DNA of 37,534 bases, from positions 1 to 37,534 of the forward strand of contig JACPZX010000047.1 of assembly GCA_016195325.1 (NCBI GenBank), given 5' to 3'. Position numbers and translations under genes: made by a program. Position 1 is the first letter of the stretch. The number at the start of each line of letters is the position of its first letter. The stretch comes from Acidobacteriota bacterium. GTDB taxonomy: Bacteria; Acidobacteriota; Polarisedimenticolia; JACPZX01. This document shows positions 1-8,284 of this stretch, one piece after another. A model generated the notes under the pieces. That model was not told the DNA's origin. It did not search any database and was given only the letters and a program-made list of their open reading frames with translations.

Positions 1-813
1 CGTCTCACCGGCCACCACCCGGTACGCCTCGAGCTCCCCCTCGAAATCGAACGGGGGCGGAAAGACCGCCACGGCCGCCGAGATCCCCACGACGCCGAGC
101 GTCGCGAGAACCAGGCTTCGTCGCGCGCGCGTCGAGGCCCCCTGGATCGTGAGCTGGTGGCTCAAGAGCACGCCGCAGAGGAATCCGGCGGCCAGGCCGC
201 CGGCGTGCGCGGCGAGACTGATTCCGGGGATGGAGAGGCCGAAGATCAGGTTGTAGCCGAGGAACGTGACGCCGCCGCTCCGCAGCCTCGAGAGGACCTC
301 GCGGGGGATCGTGCCGCTCTCCCGGGTGATGAAGCCGAGGAGCGCGCCGTACACCCCGAAGACCGCCCCCGACGCCCCCGCGCCGACCGCGTACGGGTGC
401 CACCAGAGGCTCGCGAGGCTCCCGGCGACCCCCGAGATCAGGTACGTGATCAGGAAGCCGGATCTGCCCAACAATCGCTCGACGAGCGCGCCGATCTGCC
501 AGAGGGCGAACATGTTGCAGAAGAGGTGGATCGCTCCGAAGTGCAGGTAGTTCGACGTGAGCAGCCGCCACCACTCGCCGTTCGCGGTGAGCGGCCCGAA
601 GTCGGCCCCCCAGGCGCGCATCACCTCCGTGTCGGGACTGAGAGGATTCGCGCCGTTCGCGAGCATGGCGATCCACACAGCGACGTTCACCGCGATCAGC
701 GTGGGCGTCAGCGGCGCGGAAGGCGTGAGCTGGTGGAGCGCGACGGCGAACCGGACTCCGGGGGGAAGGGGGCGCGGCGCGGGTTCGAGGTCGATGGAAA
801 CGTCAGCGGGCAT
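1..813 (-). CDS. Rhomboid-family intramembrane serine protease (3' end missing)
   Basis: Reading from an ATG at 813 gives 271 residues still open at the window edge, so the C terminus is cut off. Rhomboids cleave membrane proteins inside the bilayer with a Ser-His dyad. The signatures are all visible: HLFCN with oxyanion-type Asn100, GAGASGAVFG with catalytic Ser148, and AAHAGGLAAGF with catalytic His203. Several hydrophobic helices lie between about residues 37 and 215, with another near 230-245. A soluble stretch of about 35 residues precedes the first helix. The ATG lies 11 bases inside the end of lipA, so this is the last visible gene of the lpdA-lipA operon and is probably translationally coupled. 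Substrate unknown. The family call is strong; a link to lipoate metabolism is only positional. Confidence 0.9.
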   Translation of the reverse strand, partial: MPADVSIDLEPAPRPLPPGVRFAVALHQLTPSAPLTPTLIAVNVAVWIAMLANGANPLSPDTEVMRAWGADFGPLTANGEWWRLLTSNYLHFGAIHLFCNMFALWQIGALVERLLGRSGFLITYLISGVAGSLASLWWHPYAVGAGASGAVFGVYGALLGFITRESGTIPREVLSRLRSGGVTFLGYNLIFGLSIPGISLAAHAGGLAAGFLCGVLLSHQLTIQGASTRARRSLVLATLGVVGISAAVAVFPPPFDFEGELEAYRVVAGET

Positions 814-1705
814 CGGCGGCGACCGTCGGTTCGCCGGCCGTCTGCTCGTGCGCGTGGTACGAAGAGCGCACCAGCGGCCCCGACTCGACGTGCTTGAAGC
901 CTCGCGCCAGCCCTTCCTCCTTGAGTCGCGCGAACTCCTCGGGGGCGTAGTAGCGCTCCACCGGGAGGTGCTGCATCGACGGCCGCAGGTACTGGCCGAT
1001 GGTCATGATGTCGCAGTCGGCGGCGCGCAGATCGTCCATGAGCGCGAGCATCTCGTCGAGGGTCTCGCCCACGCCGACCATGACGCCGGACTTCGTGCGC
1101 ACGGGGTAGGCCGCTTTCGACTCCGCCGCCGCCTTCAGGATCTTCAGCGACTGCGCGTAGTCAGCGCCGGCGCGCACGCGGCGGTAGAGCGACGGCACCG
1201 TCTCCATGTTGTGATTGAGGATCTCGGGGCGGGCGGCCATCACCGCCCTCAGCGCCGCGAGATCCCCCTGGAAATCCGGGATCAGCACCTCGATGGCGCA
1301 CCCCTCGTTGAGGCGCCGCACCTCGTGAATCGTCCGCGCGAAGTGGGCGGCGCCGCCGTCTCCGAGATCGTCGCGATCGACCGAGGTGATGACGGCGTGG
1401 CGAAGCTTGAGCTTCCGCACCGCCTCGGCCACGTGCCGGGGCTCGTCCGGGTCGAGCGCCTTCGGGATCTCCTTCCCGACGGCGCAGAAGCCGCACCGGC
1501 GCGTGCAGTCAGCGCCCATGATCATGAAGGTGCCGGTGCCGTGGCTCCAGCACTCGAAGATGTTCGGGCAGCGCGCCTCCTCGCAGACGGTGTGGAGGTT
1601 CAGGTCCTTCACCATGCCGCGGATCCGGCCGTAGTCCTCCCCCGTCCTGAGGCGGATCTTGATCCACTCGGGCTTGGCGAGCGGAGCGTCCACGCGGCCT
1701 CTCAT
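803..1705 (-). CDS. lipA: Lipoyl synthase
   Basis: LipA is a radical-SAM enzyme that inserts two sulfurs into protein-bound octanoyl groups to make lipoyl. The 300-residue product has both cluster motifs: the auxiliary cluster CEEARCPNIFEC (Cys41, 46, 52) and the radical-SAM CTRRCGFC (Cys67, 71, 74). The conserved SSYHAHEQ sits near the C terminus and supplies the serine ligand of the auxiliary cluster. A longer open frame runs upstream, but its first 49 residues are Arg/Ser/Pro-rich and lie inside lipB. The ATG at 1705, next to the lipB stop at 1707, gives the normal family length. It is adjacent to lipB and to genes of a lipoyl-dependent complex, so enzyme and client are co-expressed. Confidence 0.97.
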   Translation of the reverse strand: MRGRVDAPLAKPEWIKIRLRTGEDYGRIRGMVKDLNLHTVCEEARCPNIFECWSHGTGTFMIMGADCTRRCGFCAVGKEIPKALDPDEPRHVAEAVRKLKLRHAVITSVDRDDLGDGGAAHFARTIHEVRRLNEGCAIEVLIPDFQGDLAALRAVMAARPEILNHNMETVPSLYRRVRAGADYAQSLKILKAAAESKAAYPVRTKSGVMVGVGETLDEMLALMDDLRAADCDIMTIGQYLRPSMQHLPVERYYAPEEFARLKEEGLARGFKHVESGPLVRSSYHAHEQTAGEPTVAADAR

Positions 1706-1706
1706 C

Positions 1707-2420
1707 TCAGCGCCCCCCGGACGCCGCGGCGGCGAGCGAGGCCGGCGGCGCGGCGAGGCCGCCGGCATCCGCCGCGACGACCTCGCGATCGAAGACCTCC
1801 CCGAAGTGCCGCGCGCAGGCGCGCGCGACCGCGTCGAGGCCGAACGATTCACCGGTTAGCTCCCGCAGGGACGTCACCCCCGCGTCGGTGATGCCGCACG
1901 GGACGATGTGCCCGAAGTACGAGAGATCGGTCGTGACGTTGAAGGCGAAGCCGTGGCTCGTGATCCACCGGCTGACCCTCACGCCGATCGCCGCGAGCTT
2001 GCGGCCGCCGGCCCAGACGCCCGTGCGCCCCTCGACGCGCGCGGAGTCGACGCCGAAATCGCGCGCGGCGCGGATCAGCACCTCCTCGAGATCGCGGACG
2101 TACCGGTGCACGTCGCAGCGGTCGGGGCGCAGGTCGATGACGGGATAGCCGACGAGCTGGCCGGGGCCGTGGTACGTGACGTCGCCGCCGCGCCCCGTCC
2201 CGTGGACGCCGATGCCCCGGGCCGCGCGCGTCCCCTCGTCGAGGAGGACGTTCGACCCGTCCGCTCCCCGGCCGAGCGTGACGACGTGGGGGTGCTCGAG
2301 GAGAAGAAGGGCCTCGCCTCCCGTCCCCGCCGCAAGATCGCGGACGAGCGACTCCTGGAGCCGCGTCGCCTCGGGGTAGGCGACCCGGCCGAGGCGCCTC
2401 GCCTCGCAGCGGCGTCGCAT
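1707..2420 (-). CDS. lipB: Lipoyl(octanoyl) transferase
   Basis: LipB moves octanoyl from acyl-carrier protein to the lipoyl lysine of E2-type domains, the step before LipA. The 237-residue product carries RGGDVTYHGPGQ (77-88), the Lys141 motif GGRKLAAIGV, SHGFAFN, and the acyl-accepting Cys175 in HIVPCGI. The C-terminal 30 or so residues are Ala/Gly-rich and look dispensable. It starts 25 bases after the E2 stop and ends one base before the lipA ATG. Only a weak purine-rich stretch precedes the ATG. Function is certain from the motifs; the exact start is slightly less so. Confidence 0.96.
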   Translation of the reverse strand: MRRRCEARRLGRVAYPEATRLQESLVRDLAAGTGGEALLLLEHPHVVTLGRGADGSNVLLDEGTRAARGIGVHGTGRGGDVTYHGPGQLVGYPVIDLRPDRCDVHRYVRDLEEVLIRAARDFGVDSARVEGRTGVWAGGRKLAAIGVRVSRWITSHGFAFNVTTDLSYFGHIVPCGITDAGVTSLRELTGESFGLDAVARACARHFGEVFDREVVAADAGGLAAPPASLAAAASGGR

Positions 2421-2445
2421 CAGCGTCTCATCTCTCCGCGGGCTT

Positions 2446-3813
2446 TCAGCTCAGGTCCGTGAAGGTGCCGCGCTCGAGCGTCCCCTTGACGTGCGAGAGG
2501 AACTGCTCGGCGACGGCGCCGTCGACCAGGCGGTGGTCGTAGCCGAGGACCATGTACATCATCGATCGGATCGCGATCGCGTCGTCGATGACGACCGGGC
2601 GCTTCTGGATGACGCCGATGCCGAGGATGGCGACGTTCGGCTGGTTGATGATCGGCATCCCGTAGAGGCCGCCGAAGGCCCCGGGGTTGGTCAGGGTGAA
2701 GGTGCTCCCCTGGATCTCGTCGGGGCCGAGCTTGCGCGTCCTGGCGCGCGTGCCGAGGTCGTTCACCGAGCGCGCGATCCCGAGGAGGTTCTTCTCGTCG
2801 GCGTTCCGGATGACCGGGACGATGAGCCCCCAGTCGAGCGCGACGGCCACGCCGAAGTGCACTCGGCGGTGGTAGACGACGCTGTTGCCGTCGATCGAGG
2901 CGTTGACGGCCGGGAAGGCCTTGAGCCCCTCGATCGCCGCCTTGATGACGAACGGCGTGTACGTGAGCTTGATCCCCTCGCGCGCCTCGAAGGTCGCCTT
3001 GTGCTTCTCGCGCAGCTTCACGACCTTCGTCATGTCCACCTCGTAGACCGTGTGGACGTGAGCCGAGGTCCGGCGGGAGACGATCATGTGCTCGGCGATG
3101 ATCTTCCGGATGTTCGTGAGGGGCTCGACGCGGACGTCCTCGCCCGGCGCGTACGCGATCGCCGGCGAGGCCGGAGCGGCCGCGGAGGCGTGGGACGGGG
3201 CCGCCGTCGCCGGCATCACCGCGGCGCCGGCGCCGCCGGCGTCGAGGTGGGCCATGATGTCGTTGCGCGTGACGCGCCCGGAGATCCCCGAGCCCTGGAG
3301 GTGCGAGATGTCGACGCCGTGCTCCGCGGCGATGCGGCGGACGAGAGGGGTCGATCGCACGCGCCGCAGCTCCTCCTTCGTCGGGATCTGGCCCGCGCGT
3401 CGCTGCGCCGAGAGATCCGCGCTCGAGAGGGCGCGGCCGTGCGACGGCGCGGGTGCGGCCATCGGCGGCGCCGCGGGGGGCGAAGTCTGCGCAGGACGTG
3501 ACGCGGGAGGCTGCTGCGGCGCGGGGGACGGCGCCTGGACGCTCGCGGCGGCCGGCGTCGAAAGGGCGGCGCCCGCCTCCGTCTCGACGCGCGCGAGGAC
3601 CGCGTTGATCTCGACGGTCTTCCCCTCGGGGACGAGGATCTCGGCGAGCACGCCGCTCGCGGGGGAGGGAACCGTCGCGTCCACCTTGTCGGTGGAGATC
3701 TCGAGGATGTCCTCGTCGCGCTTGACGCTCTCTCCGACCTTTTTCAGGTAGCGGAGGACCGTCCCCTCCGCGATGCTCTCCCCCATCTGGGGCATGATGA
3801 CGTCGACTTTCAT
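2446..3813 (-). CDS. 2-oxo-acid dehydrogenase E2, dihydrolipoamide acyltransferase
   Basis: This 455-residue E2 is the core of a 2-oxo-acid dehydrogenase complex and transfers acyl groups from lipoyl to CoA. In order it has one lipoyl domain (1-78, lipoyl Lys43 in EISTDKVDATV), an Ala/Pro-rich linker, a peripheral-subunit-binding domain (around 145-190, RSTPLVRRIAAEHGVDI), a second Ala/Pro linker, and the catalytic core. The core ends with GYDHRLVDGA (His427, Asp431). The frame stays open far upstream, but residues before the ATG at 3813 are low-complexity and lie over E1-beta. That ATG has a GGAG eight bases upstream. Sequence alone does not decide between pyruvate and branched-chain substrates; the single lipoyl domain fits the BCKDH/acetoin style. 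Confidence 0.93.
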   Translation of the reverse strand: MKVDVIMPQMGESIAEGTVLRYLKKVGESVKRDEDILEISTDKVDATVPSPASGVLAEILVPEGKTVEINAVLARVETEAGAALSTPAAASVQAPSPAPQQPPASRPAQTSPPAAPPMAAPAPSHGRALSSADLSAQRRAGQIPTKEELRRVRSTPLVRRIAAEHGVDISHLQGSGISGRVTRNDIMAHLDAGGAGAAVMPATAAPSHASAAAPASPAIAYAPGEDVRVEPLTNIRKIIAEHMIVSRRTSAHVHTVYEVDMTKVVKLREKHKATFEAREGIKLTYTPFVIKAAIEGLKAFPAVNASIDGNSVVYHRRVHFGVAVALDWGLIVPVIRNADEKNLLGIARSVNDLGTRARTRKLGPDEIQGSTFTLTNPGAFGGLYGMPIINQPNVAILGIGVIQKRPVVIDDAIAIRSMMYMVLGYDHRLVDGAVAEQFLSHVKGTLERGTFTDLS

Positions 3814-3833
3814 CCGTGAGGCTCCATCCGCCG

Positions 3834-3852
3834 GCCCGGCGCACGGCCGGGC
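3834..3852 (-). other. Intercistronic GC hairpin between E1-beta and E2
   Basis: A perfect 7-bp all-GC stem (GCCCGGC / GCCGGGC) with a 5-base loop fills most of the 44-base gap between the E1-beta stop and the E2 ATG. No T-run follows, so it is not a standard intrinsic terminator. It could set the E1:E2 expression ratio by processing or partial attenuation, but short GC hairpins are common by chance in such DNA. Confidence 0.4.
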
Positions 3853-3857
3853 GGCAC

Positions 3858-4832
3858 TCAGTACGCGATCAGTTCCCTGGCGGCCGCGACGACCTTCGCC
3901 GCGTCCGGAATGAAGAGGTCCTCGAGCGGCGCCGCGTACGGGGCCGGGGTGTCCGGCGCCGTGACGCGCACGACGGGCCCGTCGAGGTACTCGAACGCGC
4001 GCTCCCCGATGCGCGAGGCGATCTCGGCGCCGATGCCGCCGGTGCGCGTGTCCTCGTGGAGCACGATCACCTTGCCGGTCTTCGCGGCCGCCGCGAGGAT
4101 TGCGTCGTCGTCGAGGGGGAGGAGCGTCCGGAGGTCCAGCACCTCGGTGGAGACGCCGTCCTGCTCGAGGCGGCGCGCCGCGTCGAGGGCCGTGTGGACC
4201 ATAGCACCGTACGTCACGATCGCGAGATCGCTCCCCTGCCGCCGCGTCGCGGCGACCCCCAGCGGGACCGCGTAGTCCTCGTCGGGCAGGTCCTCCTTCA
4301 CGCGGCGGTACAGGAACTTGTGCTCGAGGAAGAGGACCGGGTCCTCGTCGCGGATCGCCGACTTCAACAGCCCCTTCGCGTCGTAGGCGGTCGCCGGCTC
4401 CACGATCTTCAGCCCCGGCACGTGGAAGAAGTGCGCCTCGACGTTCTGGGAGTGGAACGGCCCCGCCCTCACGCCGCCGCCGCACGGCCCGCGCACCACC
4501 ATCGGAACCCCCCCGCCCCAGCGCCAGCGGCACTTGGCCGCGAAGTTGACGAGCTGGTTGAACCCGCAGGCGATGAAGTCGATGAACTGCATCTCGGCCA
4601 CGGGGCGCATCCCGGCGAGCGCCGCCCCGACGGCGGCCCCGACGATCCCCGCCTCCGCGATCGGCGTGTCGATGACGCGCCGGTCGCCGAAGCGATCCCG
4701 AAGACCCGCGGTCACCTTGAACGCCCCCCCGTACGCGCCGATGTCCTCGCCGAGAAGGAAGACCCTCGCGTCGCGCTCCATCTCTTCGGTGAGCGCCTGC
4801 CGGATCGCCTCGAGGTACGTCGCCTGGGCCAT
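3858..4832 (-). CDS. 2-oxo-acid dehydrogenase E1 component, beta subunit
   Basis: The 324-residue product is a transketolase-like E1-beta subunit. With E1-alpha it decarboxylates a 2-oxo acid on thiamine diphosphate and acylates the E2 lipoyl group. Recognisable stretches are FLLGEDIGAYGGAFKVT, DTPIAEAGIVGAAVGAALAG (includes the TPP-contacting Glu), FHSQNVEAHFFHVPGLKIV (conserved His) and the C-terminal transketolase domain from about 195. The ATG lies three bases after the lpdA stop, so the genes are tightly coupled. Its partner E1-alpha is not in the window on either side of the cluster. Sequence style is that of branched-chain, acetoin or general alpha-keto-acid E1-beta. Confidence 0.93.
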   Translation of the reverse strand: MAQATYLEAIRQALTEEMERDARVFLLGEDIGAYGGAFKVTAGLRDRFGDRRVIDTPIAEAGIVGAAVGAALAGMRPVAEMQFIDFIACGFNQLVNFAAKCRWRWGGGVPMVVRGPCGGGVRAGPFHSQNVEAHFFHVPGLKIVEPATAYDAKGLLKSAIRDEDPVLFLEHKFLYRRVKEDLPDEDYAVPLGVAATRRQGSDLAIVTYGAMVHTALDAARRLEQDGVSTEVLDLRTLLPLDDDAILAAAAKTGKVIVLHEDTRTGGIGAEIASRIGERAFEYLDGPVVRVTAPDTPAPYAAPLEDLFIPDAAKVVAAARELIAY

Positions 4833-4835
4833 GGG

Positions 4836-6251
4836 TCAGATGTGGATATAGCTTCCGAGGACGCCTTCCGCCGCCTCGTGAATCCCCTCCGCGAGGGTGG
4901 GATGCGCGTGCACCGTGTGGACGAGCTCGTCCACGGTGGCCTCGGCCTTCATCGCGACCACCGCCTCCGCGATGAGATCGGTGGCGTGCGGGCCGACGAT
5001 GTGGACGCCGAGGATCTCCCCGTACTTCGCCTCGGAGACGATCTTGACGAACCCCTCGCTCGCGCCGAGGATCTTGGCCTTGCCGAGCGCCGTCCACGGG
5101 AACTTGCCGACCTTCACGTCGAACCCCCGCTCGCGCGCCTTCCTCTCGGAGATGCCGACGCTCGCCACCTCGGGCTCGCAGTACGTGCACGAGGGGATCT
5201 GGCCGTAGTTCAGCGGGTGAGCCTCGCGCCCGGCGATGTGCTCCGCGGCGAGGACCCCTTCGGCCGACGCGACGTGAGCGAGCTGCGGGTGCGGCCCCCC
5301 CTCCATGGCGACGACGTCGCCGATGGCGTAGAGGCCCGGCTCCGCGCTGCGCATGAAGGGGTCGACCTTGATGAACCCCTTCTCGACGACCGCCTTCGTG
5401 GCTTCGAGGTTGAGCCCGTCCGTCACCGGCCGGCGGCCGACGGCCACGAGGAGGATCTCCGCCTCGAGCGGCGTCGACGTCCCGTCCGGCGCGGTGGCCC
5501 TCATCTTCACCGATGAGGCCGAGACCTCGAACCCCTCGGCCGTGACGCCGGTCAGGATGGTGATCTTGCGTTTCCGCAGCGCCTTCTCGAGCTCGGCCGA
5601 GCACTCCTCGTCCTCGATGGGGAGGATCCGGGGGAGCATCTCGACCAGCGTGACCCGGCTGCCGAACCGGTTGAAGACCGTCGCGAACTCGACGCCCACG
5701 GCGCCGGCCCCGAGAACGATGAGGGACTTCGGGATCTGCTTCAGCTCGAGGAGCTCGTCGCTCGTGAGGACGCGCTTGCCGTCGATCTTGACCGCGGGGA
5801 TCGCGCGGGGGGCCGAGCCGGTCGCGACGATGATGCTGGCCGCCTCGATGTCGGACGTCATGGCGCCGCCGGCGACCGTGATCCGCCCCTTCCCTGCGAG
5901 CTTCCCCGTGCCGGTGAGAACGGTCACGCCGTTCTTCTTCATGAGGAACTCGATTCCCTTCGCGTTGCTCCTCACGACCTTGTTCTTGTGGCGGTGGACC
6001 CCCTCGAAATCGACCGTCGGGTCGCCGGCCTTCACGCCGAACGAGCCGGCGTCGCGGACGGTGTCGAGAATCGAGGCCGAGTGGAGGAGAGCCTTCGTCG
6101 GGATGCACCCCCGGTGAAGGCACGTCCCGCCCAGGAGCGGGTCGCGCTCGATCAGGATCGTCTTCAATCCGAGCTGCCCGGCGCGGATGGCGGCCACGTA
6201 GCCGCCGGGCCCGCTGCCGATCACGGCGACATCGCACTTCTCGGTGGGCAT
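4836..6251 (-). CDS. lpdA: Dihydrolipoyl dehydrogenase (E3)
   Basis: E3 reoxidises dihydrolipoyl groups on E2 using FAD and NAD+. The 471-residue product has the FAD fingerprint IGSGPGG (11-17), the redox disulfide GGTCLHRGCIPTK (Cys44, Cys49), an NAD-binding GAGAVGVEFA, the second FAD motif LYAIGDV, and the C-terminal His450-Glu455 dyad in HPTLAE. A longer frame exists upstream, but its extra 25 residues are unlike the family; the ATG at 6251 puts the fingerprint at the normal place. It is the first gene of the minus-strand operon, with a 110-base divergent spacer to the transporter gene at 6362. Confidence 0.96.
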   Translation of the reverse strand: MPTEKCDVAVIGSGPGGYVAAIRAGQLGLKTILIERDPLLGGTCLHRGCIPTKALLHSASILDTVRDAGSFGVKAGDPTVDFEGVHRHKNKVVRSNAKGIEFLMKKNGVTVLTGTGKLAGKGRITVAGGAMTSDIEAASIIVATGSAPRAIPAVKIDGKRVLTSDELLELKQIPKSLIVLGAGAVGVEFATVFNRFGSRVTLVEMLPRILPIEDEECSAELEKALRKRKITILTGVTAEGFEVSASSVKMRATAPDGTSTPLEAEILLVAVGRRPVTDGLNLEATKAVVEKGFIKVDPFMRSAEPGLYAIGDVVAMEGGPHPQLAHVASAEGVLAAEHIAGREAHPLNYGQIPSCTYCEPEVASVGISERKARERGFDVKVGKFPWTALGKAKILGASEGFVKIVSEAKYGEILGVHIVGPHATDLIAEAVVAMKAEATVDELVHTVHAHPTLAEGIHEAAEGVLGSYIHI

Positions 6252-6361
6252 GGGGTTCGGCGCTCCAGTAGGGTGAACGCGGAAGATATCAAACCCTCCC
6301 CGCTCCGGTCCATCGCGCCGGGACAACCCGGATCGGCTACGATGGGCGGCCCGGAGCGGCC

Positions 6362-7423
6362 GTGCGCCGCGGCCGGCATGGGGGAGCGTTGAAGGTCGTC
6401 CTGAAGCTCGCGATCGTCGCCGCGGCTTTCTTCGTCTTCGTCGTCGCCCTCGAGACGATCAAGACCTCCGCCCGGGGCATCGCCCCGGTTCTCCACGTGA
6501 TCCACGTCGAGGGGGTGTGGAACCTCTTCGGGCTCGGCTGGATCATGGCGTACGCGGTTCTCTCGGGGTCGCCGATCGCCGCCGTCGCCCTCAGCCTCTA
6601 CGGCGCCGGGACGATCAACGACGTCGAGGCTCTGGGCATGATCGCCGGCTCGCGCTTCGGCGCGTCGTTCGTCGTGCTGCTCGTGGGCGCCATCCACTAC
6701 CTGCGCGGCCAGAGGAAGATCATCACCGTGGCGACGGGAGTCCTCGCCCTCCTCACGACGTGGACCATCTACGCTCCGGCGACGATCGGCGGCTATCTCA
6801 TGCTCGTCACCGGCTCGCTCGACCGGTTCAGGTTCCAGGCTCCCGGCGCGTTCGTCTCGTTCCTCGACGTCACGGTGAAGCCCATCGTCGCCCTCTTCGC
6901 CGCGTGGCTCCACCCGACCGTCCTCTTCATCGCGGGGGTCGCGCTCCTGCTGGGGGCGTTCAAGACGTTCGACATGGCGCTCCCGGAGATCAATCCGCAG
7001 CACGGTCGGTTCAAGCGGATCGCCGACATCGTCTACCGGCCCAAGGTGATGTTCCTGCTCGGCGTCGCCATCACGTGCGTGACGCTGTCGGTCTCGGTCA
7101 GCGTCGGGATCCTCGTCCCCCTCTCGGCCAAGGGATACGTGCGGCGCGAGAACGTGATCCCGTACGTGATGGGCGCGAACATCTCGACGTTCATCGACAC
7201 GCTCTTCGCGTCCCTGCTGGTCGGCGAGCCGCGCGCCTTCACCGTCGTCCTGGCCGAGATGCTGAGCGTCGGGACGATTTCGTTGCTGGTCGTCTTCCTG
7301 TTCTACCGTCCCTACAGCCGCGCGCTCGAGTCGATCCTCGAGCGCATCACCGGCAACCGGACGGCGTTCCTGGTTTTTCTCTCGATCACGATGGCGATGC
7401 CCTTGATCTTCCTGCTGATGTGA
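6362..7423 (+). CDS. Na+/phosphate symporter-like membrane protein
   Basis: This 353-residue, very hydrophobic protein has about eight to nine membrane segments. The segment YVMGANISTFIDTLFASLL resembles the GANIGTT repeat of the Na/Pi-cotransporter family. The usual PhoU-like C-terminal regulatory domain is absent, so only the transport part is present. The frame opens with GTG at 6362; a TTG at 6389, just after a GGGGGAG run, is an alternative start giving 344 residues. The stress protein starts 14 bases after its stop, so the pair is probably one operon. The substrate could be phosphate or another anion; the family call is moderately firm. Confidence 0.72.
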   Translation: MRRGRHGGALKVVLKLAIVAAAFFVFVVALETIKTSARGIAPVLHVIHVEGVWNLFGLGWIMAYAVLSGSPIAAVALSLYGAGTINDVEALGMIAGSRFGASFVVLLVGAIHYLRGQRKIITVATGVLALLTTWTIYAPATIGGYLMLVTGSLDRFRFQAPGAFVSFLDVTVKPIVALFAAWLHPTVLFIAGVALLLGAFKTFDMALPEINPQHGRFKRIADIVYRPKVMFLLGVAITCVTLSVSVSVGILVPLSAKGYVRRENVIPYVMGANISTFIDTLFASLLVGEPRAFTVVLAEMLSVGTISLLVVFLFYRPYSRALESILERITGNRTAFLVFLSITMAMPLIFLLM

Positions 7424-7437
7424 CGGGCAGGACGGAG

Positions 7438-8274
7438 ATGACGCGCTTGAGAGCTCTCGTGTACGCGAACCGCCCGGACAGGGCCCGCCAGGTGGTCTCG
7501 TGGGTCTCGGCCCTCACCGGCAAGATTCCCGGTGAGGCCGTCGTCCAGGTCATGGCCGAAGCCTCCCCCGCCGAGATCGAGGCGGCCCGCATTCTGGCCG
7601 AGGGGCTGGCGCCCGCGACCGGCGCGCCGCCGAGACGGCTCACGTCCCCGGGAGGATCCCCCGAGGAGGTGATCGCGGCGCAGGCCGCCGAAGGGGACTA
7701 CAGCCTGGTCGTCCTCGCGCCGGCCGGGCGCAAGGGGTTCATCCGGCTCTTCTACGGATCGATGGTGGCGCACGTGGTCCGGCGCGTGAGCACCTCGGTG
7801 CTCGTCGTCCGGGGCGTGGGCGCCGCTCCTCCGAAGAAGATCCTCGTGTGCGTCTCCGGATCGAGGCACTCGCTCACCAACGTGACGGTCGCCGCCCAGC
7901 TCGCCGGGCTCTTCGGGGCCGAGCTCACGCTGCTCACGGTTCTCTCCCAGGTGAGCGTCGATCTCGCGGGAAGGGAGCCCTTCGGCGGCGATCCGGACGC
8001 GCTCCTCGAGACGGATCATCCCCTCGCAGGACATCTCCGAGTCGCGGGAGAGCTGGCGGAGAGGATGGGCGCGCGCGCGGCGGTGAGGGTGCGGCAGGGG
8101 CTGATCGCCGGGGAGATCGTCGAGGAGGCGAAGGGCTCGGGCGCCGATCTTCTCGTCGTGGGAACGCACCGCGCCGAGGACTTCGACACGGTGTACGACG
8201 ACATCACGGATCAGATCGTGCAGTCGTCTCCCGTGTCGACGCTGGTCGTGGGGCTGAGGGCGGCGCTCCTCTGA
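7438..8274 (+). CDS. Tandem universal stress protein (UspA domains)
   Basis: The 278-residue cytoplasmic protein has two Usp-like units. The first (about 1-130) is partly degenerate but contains LVVLAPAGRKGFIRLFYGSM and ends STSVLVVRG, matching the nucleotide-loop region of Usp proteins. The second (about 138-278) starts KKILVCVSGSRHSLTNV and ends ADLLVVGTHRAEDF ... PVSTLVVGL, with a poorly conserved ATP loop. The ATG has GGACGGAG directly upstream. Usp domains often regulate or sense for partner transporters, and the 14-base gap to the Na/Pi-like gene suggests such a role here; that role is inferred. Confidence 0.85.
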   Translation: MTRLRALVYANRPDRARQVVSWVSALTGKIPGEAVVQVMAEASPAEIEAARILAEGLAPATGAPPRRLTSPGGSPEEVIAAQAAEGDYSLVVLAPAGRKGFIRLFYGSMVAHVVRRVSTSVLVVRGVGAAPPKKILVCVSGSRHSLTNVTVAAQLAGLFGAELTLLTVLSQVSVDLAGREPFGGDPDALLETDHPLAGHLRVAGELAERMGARAAVRVRQGLIAGEIVEEAKGSGADLLVVGTHRAEDFDTVYDDITDQIVQSSPVSTLVVGLRAALL

Positions 8275-8284
8275 TCCGCCGGGG

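Noticed and set aside
2446-6237. A single 1263-codon open frame on the minus strand across lpdA, E1-beta and E2
   Set aside because: Only its last 455 codons resemble a protein (E2). The upstream part is Arg/Gly/Pro-rich and lies over two well-supported genes in another frame, as expected when stop codons are rare in G+C-rich DNA.
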